Shown here one piece after another: positions 26,690-32,936 of a stretch of 40,024 nt of DNA. The notes beneath the pieces are model-generated. The model searched no databases. It was not told the origin of the DNA and saw only the letters and a program-made list of their open reading frames with translations. How positions within the stretch are numbered: position 1 is the first letter of the stretch; each line of letters starts with the position of its first letter. This DNA is from Planctomycetaceae bacterium (GTDB lineage: Bacteria; Planctomycetota; Planctomycetia; Pirellulales; PALSA-1355), in assembly GCA_003153375.1 (NCBI GenBank), contig PLYM01000090.1, forward strand, positions 1 through 40,024, written 5' to 3'. The position numbers were made by a program, and so were the translations under genes.

Positions 26690-27462
26690 TGTACACAACC
26701 AGCACCGTGAATCCGTTCTACGCAGCCCGCACACAGCGGCTCGTGCAGGCTCCGCAAGGCCAGCCTTACAAGCCAGTTTACGCCAAGTTGCCGCAAGCTC
26801 CGATCAACGCGAGCCCCGTTCCTCACCTCACCAGCCTTTATCACAATGCCAGGGCCGGCGAGTATGGTGACCGATCGTACCCGGGAAATTGCGGAGGCAA
26901 CCTCATCAAGGACTTGCTACTCTACTTCCGTCCGAGCGGCCTTGTGTTCGACCCTATGAGTGGCTCCGGAACCTGCCGCGACGTGTGCGACGAACTCGGC
27001 ATCCCGTCTATGTCGTGGGACATCCATGACGGGTTCGATGCGTGCGATCCAGAAGTCTTTTCGGCGCGGGAAACGTTCGACTTCATCTGGGCACATCCGG
27101 CCTACTGGAGGCAAAAATTATATGCAGACGATGCACGCGACCTGTCGCGGGCGCCGACGCTGGAAGATTTCCTGCGTCGCTATGGCCGGTTCATCCGCAA
27201 TTGTGCCCGGGCACTCAAGCCCGAGGGCAAGCTGGTGATCCTGATGGGTGACTACTCCGATCGGAAGGAAGGCTTTGTCCCTCTCACCTGGCACACCAAG
27301 CGATTGGCCTTTGAATCTGGTCTAACGCAGCATTGCACCGACATCATCCGATTCAGCCACGGGGCCAGCAGCAGCCGCAAGGTCTACCGCTCGTCATTCA
27401 TCCCGGGCCTGCACGATACGTGCATGGTCTTCGATAAGCCTGCTGATTGGAGGCTGTCATGA
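26686..27462 (+). CDS. DNA methyltransferase-like protein (258 aa) with altered motif IV
   Basis: Carries the AdoMet-binding motif VFDPMSGSGTC (D89-T96) of N4/N6 amino DNA methyltransferases. The region TFDFIWAHPAYW (131-141) takes the place of motif IV, normally (D/N)PP(Y/F); here it reads HPAY. A later strand, GKLVILMGDYSD, and the tail HDTCMVFDKP fit the same fold. Motif I precedes motif IV with short spacing and no large recognition domain, so it is small. It is coupled to both neighbours through ATGA overlaps. It could be an active methylase protecting the element, or a catalytically altered relative, because the catalytic D/N is replaced by His. No restriction enzyme is encoded nearby. 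Confidence 0.8.
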   Translation: MMYTTSTVNPFYAARTQRLVQAPQGQPYKPVYAKLPQAPINASPVPHLTSLYHNARAGEYGDRSYPGNCGGNLIKDLLLYFRPSGLVFDPMSGSGTCRDVCDELGIPSMSWDIHDGFDACDPEVFSARETFDFIWAHPAYWRQKLYADDARDLSRAPTLEDFLRRYGRFIRNCARALKPEGKLVILMGDYSDRKEGFVPLTWHTKRLAFESGLTQHCTDIIRFSHGASSSRKVYRSSFIPGLHDTCMVFDKPADWRLS

Positions 27463-27833
27463 CAAAGCCGTACACCGTCCAGGCGTGGTGCCTCCGGCCA
27501 TTCATCACCTCAATCGACGTGGAGGCGGATAGCCCACAAGAGGCCATCGCCACCGCACGGCTTGAAACAGCCCGTCTTCTCGACGCCGCGGAAAAGTGCA
27601 ACTCTGCCTACCCTTGGGACGAGTTCGCCGTCTACGATTACCACGGCAACGAAATCCTCCGTGTTCTTGACGAAACGGCGAGAATTCGCGACGGAGCGTC
27701 AACGCTGCTTTGGGCACTGGAGTATGTGCGAGCCACCTTGAAGCTACGGCACATTGACGAGGCGTCGGATGAAGAGGTTGACGAAGCCCTGGAAATCGCC
27801 GACAAGATCATAGCCACAGTGAGGAGCGCGTGA
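27459..27833 (+). CDS. Hypothetical protein (124 aa)
   Basis: The ATG overlaps the preceding stop (ATGA). The N-terminal half (YTVQAWCLRPFITSIDVEADSPQEAIATARLETARLL) has the beta-beta-helix pattern of small proteins with an 'EADSPEEAI' signature, a common accessory of mobile elements. The C-terminal half is acidic and helical (IDEASDEEVDEALEIADKIIATV). There is no signal peptide. It is coupled to the next gene through a GTGA overlap, so it is part of one polycistronic unit. The function is unknown. Confidence 0.7.
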   Translation: MTKPYTVQAWCLRPFITSIDVEADSPQEAIATARLETARLLDAAEKCNSAYPWDEFAVYDYHGNEILRVLDETARIRDGASTLLWALEYVRATLKLRHIDEASDEEVDEALEIADKIIATVRSA

Positions 27834-28054
27834 CTGAAACCGACTGGATTCTTGACGACCTGTTCCACGGCTGCGCCTTCCAGGCGTTTGTCGAACAGGC
27901 TCGGATCGAGCAAGGGCCGCCGGACTCCGAGGCCACCAGCCGCCGCGCCTACCGCCTCTATGAAGACGCACTCGCGGAAAAGAATACTTATGTCCGAACC
28001 TCGCACGTAGAACATTCGCGGCACAGGACGCCACATGGAACTTCCGTTACCTGA
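27830..28054 (+). CDS. Small hypothetical protein (74 aa)
   Basis: Starts with GTG in a GTGA overlap with the upstream stop. Acidic N-terminus (MTETDWILDDLFHGCAFQAFVEQARIEQG) and a helical centre (TSRRAYRLYEDALAEKN). The last ~20 residues overlap the start of the next gene in another frame. No family is recognised. The tight coupling and sequence character argue that it is real. Confidence 0.6.
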   Translation: MTETDWILDDLFHGCAFQAFVEQARIEQGPPDSEATSRRAYRLYEDALAEKNTYVRTSHVEHSRHRTPHGTSVT

Positions 28055-28775
28055 ATATATCGAAGCTCGGATTCGGCAACGTCCGCCGGACGGCCTGCCC
28101 GTCGTACCTGGGTCAACGCCGGTAGTTGCATTCGGAGACGTGCGCAACGCGACAGTGGCCACGCTCGGCTGGAATCCCAGCAAGCTCGAATTCCTCGACT
28201 CTGCCGGGAACGAACTGACAGGCCAAGAGCGGCGGCTGGAAACCCTGTCTTCTCTCGGCGCAGGAGACCTCTCGTCAGCAAAGCATGACGTGATCCACCG
28301 AGTCTTCCAGGGATGCAACGACTACTTCCAACTACAGCCTTACCGAAAGTGGTTCGGCGTTTTGGAGAAAGTCCTGCACCTGCAAGACGTGTCGTACTAT
28401 AACGGCACAGCGTGCCACCTGGACTTCGTACAGTGGGCGACCGATCCAACGTGGAGAGATTTGCAACGAGCTGCAAAGCAACGTCTAATTGGGGCCGACC
28501 TACCGTTCCTACGCCAGCAACTCGCCCAGGAACATATCCAGCTTCTCCTGCTGAACGGGAGTGGCATTGCCAAGGCATGCAGCGAGAGCCTTGGCTTCGA
28601 CCTTACGGAAACGCAGCTCCCCGGCCGGCCTGCAATCCGTTTGTTTGTCGGCCGCACCCCCGAGGGTGTGCGAGTCATCGGATGGAATTTGAATCTTCAA
28701 TCGTCCTTCGGCGTATCGAACGCGTACATCAACGCCGTCGGAATGGCGATACAGCAAATTCATTCGCGATCTTAA
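28035..28775 (+). CDS. Hypothetical protein, possibly uracil-DNA-glycosylase-fold (246 aa)
   Basis: The ATG overlaps the preceding gene by 20 nt with AGGAC upstream. Features include VVAFGDVRNATVATLGWNPSKLEFLD (about residues 29-54), PYRKWFGVLEKVLHL, a CHLDFVQWATDPTW block (about 127-140), and IQLLLLNGSGIAKA near 170. The pattern of 'xxLGxNPS' near the N-terminus and an 'LLxNGSG' strand late in the protein resembles the overall layout of the uracil-DNA-glycosylase superfamily (GxNPG and HPS motifs), but the exact motifs are not there. The call is tentative; a conserved hypothetical is the safe reading. It is the last gene of the methylase operon. Confidence 0.7.
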   Translation: MELPLPEYIEARIRQRPPDGLPVVPGSTPVVAFGDVRNATVATLGWNPSKLEFLDSAGNELTGQERRLETLSSLGAGDLSSAKHDVIHRVFQGCNDYFQLQPYRKWFGVLEKVLHLQDVSYYNGTACHLDFVQWATDPTWRDLQRAAKQRLIGADLPFLRQQLAQEHIQLLLLNGSGIAKACSESLGFDLTETQLPGRPAIRLFVGRTPEGVRVIGWNLNLQSSFGVSNAYINAVGMAIQQIHSRS

Positions 28776-28859
28776 TCCACACGTTCGGACCTGCCCGACC
28801 CGGGCAATTCTGTGCCACCCTGGGCCAGTCTCCCTCCCGTTTTTCACGGTGAAAATGTT

Positions 28860-28955
28860 CTGACTGAGGCCTTCGCCTACAGTCAGTCTGTTGAATGGCT
28901 GAAATGTAAATTTTTGTGCAGACGTCTTCCCTAAGCAGTGCTTAGGCGTCTTTTT
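28860..28955 (+). ncRNA. Candidate small RNA: 5' hairpin, linker, terminator
   Basis: A hairpin with a 7-bp outer stem (28860-28866 with 28880-28886) and inner AGGC/GCCT pairing (28867-28870 with 28875-28878) is followed by an unpaired A/T-rich linker and an intrinsic terminator. No open frame fits. No promoter is obvious, so it could also be just the 3' end of the upstream operon. Confidence 0.3.
28920..28955 (+). terminator. Rho-independent terminator downstream of the methylase operon
   Basis: AGACG (28920-28924) with CGTCT (28947-28951), and a perfect inner 7-bp stem CCTAAGC/GCTTAGG (28930-28936 with 28940-28946), followed by TTTTT. Confidence 0.8.
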
Positions 28956-29040
28956 CACCGTGAAAACGCTTCCACCACGAGCCGCAATGACGGCTCCGTG
29001 CAGCAGCGCGGTCGTATTAGAATGGAGCATCCGGTTTCTG

Positions 29041-29064
29041 GTACTGGGTGGTCAGAATGTGGCT
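29041..29064 (+). repeat. Left terminal inverted repeat
   Basis: Identical over 24 of 24 bases to the reverse complement of 31773-31796. Preceded by target duplication CCGGTTTCTG (29031-29040). Confidence 0.95.
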
Positions 29065-29072
29065 CACTGCCG

Positions 29073-29465
29073 TCATTCCTCCCGAATCTCAAGCTCTGCG
29101 CCTGCCAACCCATAGATGATCCGAAAGCATTCCATAGCCGTTTGCGAAGCGGCGCGCGCATCGCGGCCAAAATTATGGTTGAAAATAAGCATATATGTGA
29201 CCTTCCCGGTCTTCTCGTCTCGCTCGTACCGCTTGTTCGGGTAGTATTCCTCGCCGAGGGATTCAAAGAACTGAGAGGCATTCTCAACCTCGCCGCCGGT
29301 CAGAGCTATACAAGGAACGTCAATTACAAGGTCGGGGCCTCTCCCAAACTGCACGAACTTGCCTGAATCTTCTTCAATAATGATGACGTAGGAGTGCTTT
29401 TCGCAGCGGCCTGTCAGGGCAACCAGCGCGTCGTGAATGCGATCTTCGGCCATATCCCAGTGCAT
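29073..29465 (-). CDS. Passenger gene: hypothetical protein (130 aa), possibly TY-Chap/YbjN-like
   Basis: The ATG at 29465 (MHWDMAEDRIHDAL) has AAGGGGG just upstream and is preferred over an in-frame start ten codons earlier. The gene ends 8 bp from the left inverted repeat. The body (SYVIIIEEDSGKFVQFGRG, VENASQFFESLGEEYYPNKR, ARAASQTAMECFRIIYGL) has the 'KFVQF...LxxLGF' layout of the secretion-chaperone-like TY-Chap/YbjN superfamily, a weak resemblance by eye. There is no signal peptide. It is transcribed from its own promoter, away from the transposase. Its role in the transposon is unknown. Confidence 0.7.
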   Translation of the reverse strand: MHWDMAEDRIHDALVALTGRCEKHSYVIIIEEDSGKFVQFGRGPDLVIDVPCIALTGGEVENASQFFESLGEEYYPNKRYERDEKTGKVTYMLIFNHNFGRDARAASQTAMECFRIIYGLAGAELEIREE

Positions 29466-29485
29466 TGCGCCCCCTTTTTGCGGAG

Positions 29486-29514
29486 ATTCTACCAAGCGAG
29501 CTAGGGATGCTCAA
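29486..29514 (-). promoter_or_regulatory. Promoter of the minus-strand passenger gene
   Basis: On the minus strand: TTGAGC (29514-29509), a 17-nt spacer and TAGAAT (29491-29486), about 20 nt before the start codon. Confidence 0.5.
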
Positions 29515-29655
29515 ATTCGCGGGTTTCCGGCGTTCAATCTTGCCCGCTCCGCATAAGCAGCTCGCCTCGCGCGGCAGAGTTTTCGCGACCAGAATGCGAT
29601 GTAGCCGGCAGCCAGCATTTCTCTAAGTTTCTCTCAAGCTGGACGATGAGCCTCG

Positions 29656-29853
29656 TCATTGTGTGGCAAGCTTGTTCTGGGCATGCCGCGACTCGTGATA
29701 GCCCCACAAGGCGGCGGCTATTGGTGCCACCAGCACCGTAGCAAGCCGCGCTGTGATGTGATATTGCCCGCAAACGGACGGGAGCCATAGCGCTGCGGTA
29801 AACACGCAACCGAAGATAGAAAGCCAGAGAACTCGCAACCAGTACACGTCCAT
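29656..29853 (-). CDS. Passenger gene: small membrane protein (65 aa)
   Basis: Two hydrophobic segments, LRVLWLSIFGCVFTAALWL (about 6-24) and LATVLVAPIAAALWGY (about 38-53), with a charged tail (HESRHAQNKLATQ). GAGG lies 6 nt before the ATG. It is divergent from 29890-30066, with only 36 nt between the starts. It is a typical short two-helix inner-membrane protein with no recognised family. An overlapping frame (29534-29809) looks less protein-like. The ~190 nt between this gene and the previous one hold only that gene's promoter. Confidence 0.55.
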   Translation of the reverse strand: MDVYWLRVLWLSIFGCVFTAALWLPSVCGQYHITARLATVLVAPIAAALWGYHESRHAQNKLATQ

Positions 29854-29889
29854 AAAGGACCTCGTCTAAAGCGATTGGGGGAAACTCAA

Positions 29890-30066
29890 ATGTTAAAAAT
29901 GGTCATTGGCGGATTTATTGCCAGTTTTCTTGCAATTGCAGCCGGGGAGTATTTTTTCCCGACCACCACAAACTACGTCTACGAAACGATCATCGTTGCG
30001 CCAGCGCGAGCCGTTCGCCAGCTCGCCCGCCAAGAGCATCGCGAAGAAAGAAAGTCCCGTGAATAA
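29890..30066 (+). CDS. Passenger gene: small membrane-anchored protein (58 aa)
   Basis: ATG 29890 with GGGGGAAA 6 nt upstream. One N-terminal hydrophobic helix (MVIGGFIASFLAIAAGEYFF), a polar stretch and a very basic tail (ARAVRQLARQEHREERKSRE). It ends 41 nt before the repressor gene. The single helix with a basic cytoplasmic tail would suit a membrane anchor. No family is recognised. Confidence 0.55.
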   Translation: MLKMVIGGFIASFLAIAAGEYFFPTTTNYVYETIIVAPARAVRQLARQEHREERKSRE

Positions 30067-30072
30067 CAACGC

Positions 30073-30101
30073 TTGACGGCGTGTCTACCACGGCGTAGAC
30101 T
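30073..30101 (+). promoter_or_regulatory. Repressor promoter with operator
   Basis: TTGACG (30073-30078), a 17-nt spacer and TAGACT (30096-30101). The palindrome GTCTAC-N6-GTAGAC (30083-30100) fills the space between -35 and -10, so a bound protein would block polymerase. The same palindrome recurs at the transposase promoter. The -10 ends 6 nt before the ATG, so the mRNA is probably leaderless. Confidence 0.75.
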
Positions 30102-30107
30102 GCCAAT

Positions 30108-30329
30108 ATGGCACCCGATAAAGACGCGATCCGCGCTAAACTCCGCAAAGCCGCCGAGGCTTCGGGTAAGACGCAACAGGAAATCGGCGAGGCTATGGGC
30201 TTCACAGCCGGCGGAGCACGCCAGGCCGTCTCCCGGCTGCTAAACCCCGAGGTCGACTACGATCCTCGCCTCTCAACTCTTGTCGAATTCGCCAAGGCCC
30301 TTAAAAAGCCCCTGAGCGAACTTCTCTAG
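30108..30329 (+). CDS. XRE-type HTH repressor of the transposon (73 aa)
   Basis: A single compact helix-turn-helix of the XRE/Cro kind: IRAKLRKAAEASGKTQQEIGEAMGF..., then GARQAVSRLLNPEVDYDPRLSTLVEFAKALKKPLSELL. The ending 'LxxFAKALxxPLxELL' is characteristic of the family. At 73 residues it is a bare DNA-binding domain. Its own promoter and the transposase promoter share the palindrome GTCTAC-N6-GTAGAC and no other gene in the window has it, so it most likely represses itself and the transposase. Such a repressor would limit transposition after establishment. That link is inference from site distribution; binding has not been shown. Confidence 0.85.
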   Translation: MAPDKDAIRAKLRKAAEASGKTQQEIGEAMGFTAGGARQAVSRLLNPEVDYDPRLSTLVEFAKALKKPLSELL

Positions 30330-30372
30330 CCATCCCTCCGCTTGAAAGCTTTCGGATTATTCCGCACAGATT

Positions 30373-30423
30373 GTCTACGTATCTGTTGACATAGGCGGCC
30401 ATCGTGTCTACAATACGGTAGAC
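30373..30423 (+). promoter_or_regulatory. Transposase promoter with two operators
   Basis: TTGACA (30386-30391), a 17-nt spacer and TACAAT (30409-30414): near-consensus. O1, GTCTAC-N6-GTTGAC (30373-30390, one mismatch), overlaps -35. O2, GTCTAC-N6-GTAGAC (30406-30423), overlaps -10 and ends at the base before the ATG (30424). A strong promoter fully covered by repressor sites. Confidence 0.8.
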
Positions 30424-31383
30424 ATGATTAAGTTCGCTTGCCAACATGAAAACTCCAAAAAGCATGACCGCGATAAATTCGGCCAACAGCGTCGGAAGTG
30501 TCTGGATTGCGGGATCACTTTCATTGAACTGAAAACCAAGCTGCTTGGCGATAGCCGCCTACCGGTAGATCGGGCCGTTCTATGCCTCAAGATGCTTTTG
30601 GAAGGTGTCTCGATTCGGGCTACGTCTCGGCTCACTGGCACCGATAAGAACGCGATCATCAGCCTTGTGACGACTCTCGGCCCGCGATGCCAGCGTTTCC
30701 TCAAGTCGCGGATTCAAGACGTTCCGGTTCAAGAAGTCGAATGCGACGAAACGTGGGGCTTTATCGGCATGAAGGAAAAGACTTGCGAACGGCTTCAACG
30801 CGGCAGTGAATATGGCGACTGTTACCCCTACATTGCGATGGAACGAAACACCAAGCTGGTTTTGACCTGGAGCGTCGGCAAGCGGGCCAGCGAAGAATGC
30901 TGGTCGTTTATCGACGATCTCCGCTTCGCCACTTCTGGCCGGTTTCAGCTCAGCACAGATGGCTATACGCCCTATCAGTCGGCCGTCCCTTTGATTTTCA
31001 ATTTCGACGTGGACTTCAGTCAGGTCATCAAACGGTTCAGCGGCAGCAGCGATACCGAAGCCGGACGCCGTTACTCCCCCGCCAACATCACATCTGTCAA
31101 AGTAACCCAAGGTTGCGGTAACCCTGACTTGGATCGTGCTTGCACGAGCCATAGCGAACGCCTCAACCTTTCGATTCGGATGCAGAACCGTCGCATGACG
31201 CGGCTTACTAATGGCCATTCCAAGAAATGGGACAACCATGAAGCCATGATGGGGCTGTACTTCGCATGGTATAACTTCTGCCGTAAGCATATGACCGTCA
31301 AAACGTCCCCGGCCGTTGCTCAAGGATTGACCGATCATGTTTGGACGTTGGAGGAGTTGTTGGCCGAGATAGCCACATTCTGA
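30424..31383 (+). CDS. IS1-like DDE transposase (319 aa)
   Basis: One uninterrupted frame combines an N-terminal zinc-binding part (C6, CLDCG at 26-30), a helix-turn-helix region (GVSIRATSRLTGTDKNAI) and an IS1-type DDE catalytic domain. Candidate catalytic residues are D108 (ECDETWG), D179 (STDGY) and E245 (SHSERLN), followed by the family block RMTRLTNGHSKKWDNHEA and AWYNFCR. Classic IS1 makes InsAB' by frameshifting; here no frameshift is needed. The start is almost at the transcription start, so the mRNA is nearly leaderless. The stop codon lies within an internal copy of the terminal-repeat sequence (31371-31385). All key residues are present, so it should be active. Confidence 0.92.
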   Translation: MIKFACQHENSKKHDRDKFGQQRRKCLDCGITFIELKTKLLGDSRLPVDRAVLCLKMLLEGVSIRATSRLTGTDKNAIISLVTTLGPRCQRFLKSRIQDVPVQEVECDETWGFIGMKEKTCERLQRGSEYGDCYPYIAMERNTKLVLTWSVGKRASEECWSFIDDLRFATSGRFQLSTDGYTPYQSAVPLIFNFDVDFSQVIKRFSGSSDTEAGRRYSPANITSVKVTQGCGNPDLDRACTSHSERLNLSIRMQNRRMTRLTNGHSKKWDNHEAMMGLYFAWYNFCRKHMTVKTSPAVAQGLTDHVWTLEELLAEIATF

Positions 31384-31385
31384 CC
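31371..31385 (-). repeat. Internal copy of the terminal-repeat core
   Basis: AGCCACATTCTGACC is identical to 15 bases of the right terminal repeat (31773-31787), placed exactly over the transposase stop codon. It may be a former or alternative right end. Confidence 0.8.
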
Positions 31386-31525
31386 GCGCGGGACAGATAG
31401 AAGCCAGCAGCAGCGAAAGAACAAGCGCCCCAATAAGAAACCAGAGCAGATAATGTGATGGATCATAATCGTGGGCGATTTTAATCGTTTCAGTTAGCCA
31501 ATCTGGCATTTTGGGGGGAGACATA

Positions 31526-31774
31526 ATGGCCTCAGACAAAGGTAAGCAAACTCGCTGCGGGCAATGCTGTCACAATGGCCTTCTAGTTTGGCGGGCCTTC
31601 AGTAGTATTTGCCAAACAGGAGCCGCGATCGCGGCCCTTATCGCCTTTTTGCCAGCGGAAACCGACTTGGTGGTACCCCCTGAAAAAGCGGGGGAGCCCC
31701 CGCGAGTTGAGCGGCGGTATGTTCCACGAATCGTGAAGTGGATCGGAGAACTGCCGAATCGCCGCGACCGCTAG
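31526..31774 (+). CDS. Passenger gene: small Cys-rich membrane-associated protein (82 aa)
   Basis: ATG 31526 follows GGGGGGAG 7 nt upstream. N-terminal CGQCC cluster (about residues 11-15), a hydrophobic segment (TGAAIAALIAFLPAE), then a Pro/Arg-rich tail (PRVERRYVPRIVKWIGELPNRRDR). It ends inside the first bases of the right terminal repeat. No family is recognised. The minus strand between 31386 and 31524 also encodes a hydrophobic stretch, so which strand is used here is less certain than the element itself. Confidence 0.5.
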   Translation: MASDKGKQTRCGQCCHNGLLVWRAFSSICQTGAAIAALIAFLPAETDLVVPPEKAGEPPRVERRYVPRIVKWIGELPNRRDR

Positions 31775-31796
31775 CCACATTCTGACCACCCAGTAC
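31773..31796 (-). repeat. Right terminal inverted repeat
   Basis: Perfect 24-base inverted match to 29041-29064, followed by target duplication CCGGTTTCTG (31797-31806). Confidence 0.95.
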
Positions 31797-31880
31797 CCGG
31801 TTTCTGATTGGCCTGCCTTGCGACGCGCTCGACAAATGCTCGTCTTCACGCTGGCCACATTCCGAGCGACGGCGACGATG

Positions 31881-31940
31881 TTGGCGGTGGCGTCGTTGGC
31901 GGTGGCGTCGTTGGCGGTGGTGTCGTTGGCGGTGGTGTTG
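31881..31940 (+). repeat. 15-bp minisatellite, four copies
   Basis: Four tandem units of TTGGCGGTGGCGTCG with drift in the last two, then degenerate G/T-rich sequence. The unit length keeps reading frame. The whole 31807-32133 stretch has no gene I can support; open frames through it are low-complexity (Val/Gly or Leu/Val/Ala runs). Confidence 0.8.
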
Positions 31941-32133
31941 TTGGTGCTGTTGCTGCCGGGCGTGTTGGTGACGATGCTGATGGCGATGACGGTGATGATC
32001 GTCATCATGATCAGCCTTGGTTCGGCGCCATCACCGACACCGAACTCAGCGGTCGATCGACCGTTCTTTGCGTGTGGGAGGCGTTCGTAGCGATAGGGCT
32101 GACGAATACTTGGGGGTTCGCGGGGAAATCGGC

Positions 32134-32177
32134 TTGCTTTTCTTTAAAAAAGTCGTATTATAGGTACTGTGGGTACC
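32134..32177 (+). promoter_or_regulatory. abiE promoter with inverted-repeat operator
   Basis: TTGCTT (32134-32139), a 16-nt spacer and TATTAT (32156-32161). GGTAC-N5-GTACC (32163-32177) lies between -10 and the start codon. Family knowledge: AbiEi antitoxins repress their operon by binding inverted repeats in the promoter. Confidence 0.6.
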
Positions 32178-32180
32178 CAT

Positions 32181-32936
32181 ATGGAGACAAAAATACAGAG
32201 AATGCTCGATCTGCACAAGCCGGGGACGGTTTCCCTGGCCTCGTGGCTTGAAAAGCAGGGCATATCTCGCGATTTGCAAAAGCGGTACCGGCGTGGCGGT
32301 TGGCTGGAATCTGTCGGCCCGGGCGCGTTAAACAGGCCGGGGGATGAAGTGCGGTGGCAGGGCGGGCTCTACGCGCTCCAAGCACAGGCCAATCTACCGG
32401 TCCATCCGGGAGCCATGACCGCCGTTGCCATGCACGGACTCGCACATTATCTCCGTCTCGGCGAGGAGAAGGTATTTCTGTTCTCTCCGCCGAAGACGAC
32501 CTTGCCCGCCTGGTTCAGGAAGCATGATTGGGCGGTACCAATACGGCATGTCCAGACGTCCGTTCTGCCCCCGACGCTCGGGCTGACCGATCACGAGGAG
32601 AAGACGTTCGCGATACGGATATCCTCTCCCGAACGAGCCATGCTGGAATGCCTTCATCTCGCGCCCGAAGAGCTCGATTTGGTGGAGTGCTCTCAGGTAA
32701 TGGAGGGACTTGTAAATCTACGGCCCAAGCTGGTTCAGGAACTACTGGCGGCATGCACGTCCGTCAAAGCAAAAAGGCTGTTCCTCTATCTGGCGGAAAA
32801 AGCCAACCACCAGTGGCTCCCTCTATTGGACATATCAAAGCTGAATCTGGGCCGGGGCGATCGCAGTCTCGCCAAAGGCGGCGTTTATGTCTCGAAATAT
32901 CATTTGGTTCTCCCGGAATCGTTGGCTGCTTTATGA
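32181..32936 (+). CDS. abiEi: AbiEi-type antitoxin, type IV toxin-antitoxin (251 aa)
   Basis: ATG 32181 is chosen over a GTG four codons earlier. The N-terminal ~90 residues form a winged-helix DNA-binding domain (VSLASWLEKQGISRDLQKRYRRGGWLESV, ALNRPGDEVRWQGGLYALQ). The C-terminal domain carries typical AbiEi features (ISSPERAMLECLHLAPEELDLVECSQVMEGL, then KANHQWLPLLDISKLNLGRGDRSL). Family knowledge: AbiEi counters the AbiEii nucleotidyltransferase and represses the operon. The stop overlaps the toxin start (ATGA), the standard coupled arrangement. Together they give abortive phage defence or element maintenance. Confidence 0.92.
   Translation: METKIQRMLDLHKPGTVSLASWLEKQGISRDLQKRYRRGGWLESVGPGALNRPGDEVRWQGGLYALQAQANLPVHPGAMTAVAMHGLAHYLRLGEEKVFLFSPPKTTLPAWFRKHDWAVPIRHVQTSVLPPTLGLTDHEEKTFAIRISSPERAMLECLHLAPEELDLVECSQVMEGLVNLRPKLVQELLAACTSVKAKRLFLYLAEKANHQWLPLLDISKLNLGRGDRSLAKGGVYVSKYHLVLPESLAAL

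Larger units (their letters stand above)
28841..28966. repeat. Segment bounded by inverted copies of a 15-bp palindrome
   Basis: TTTTCACGGTGAAAA (28841-28855) and TTTTCACCGTGAAAA (28952-28966) are reverse complements of each other and each is palindromic around its central base. Between them lie two hairpins. The layout fits a MITE-like insertion, a pair of operators, or a small structured RNA unit. Confidence 0.7.
29041..31796 (+). mobile_element. IS1-like transposon with repressor and passenger genes, complete (2756 bp)
   Basis: The ends are perfect 24-bp inverted repeats (29041-29064 and 31773-31796) that begin GTACTGGGTGGTCAG. They are flanked by an exact 10-bp direct repeat, CCGGTTTCTG, at 29031-29040 and 31797-31806, the expected target duplication. 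Inside are an IS1-like DDE transposase, an XRE-type repressor, and several small genes on both strands. Classic IS1 is ~770 bp without passengers; I recall that the ISMhu11 branch of the IS1 family reaches several kb with duplications up to ~10 bp, which fits. The perfect ends and duplication suggest recent insertion. Confidence 0.93.

Noticed and set aside
30580-31539. 319-codon open frame antisense to the transposase
   Set aside because: Almost all of it is the mirror of the transposase gene. Only the first ~45 residues (outside the transposase) look like a membrane protein; at most a truncated fragment, mentioned under the internal repeat finding.
31836-32090. Hydrophobic 84-codon frame through the minisatellite
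   Set aside because: Leu/Val/Ala runs come from the repeat DNA, no ribosome-binding site, and competing frames on both strands are equally open.
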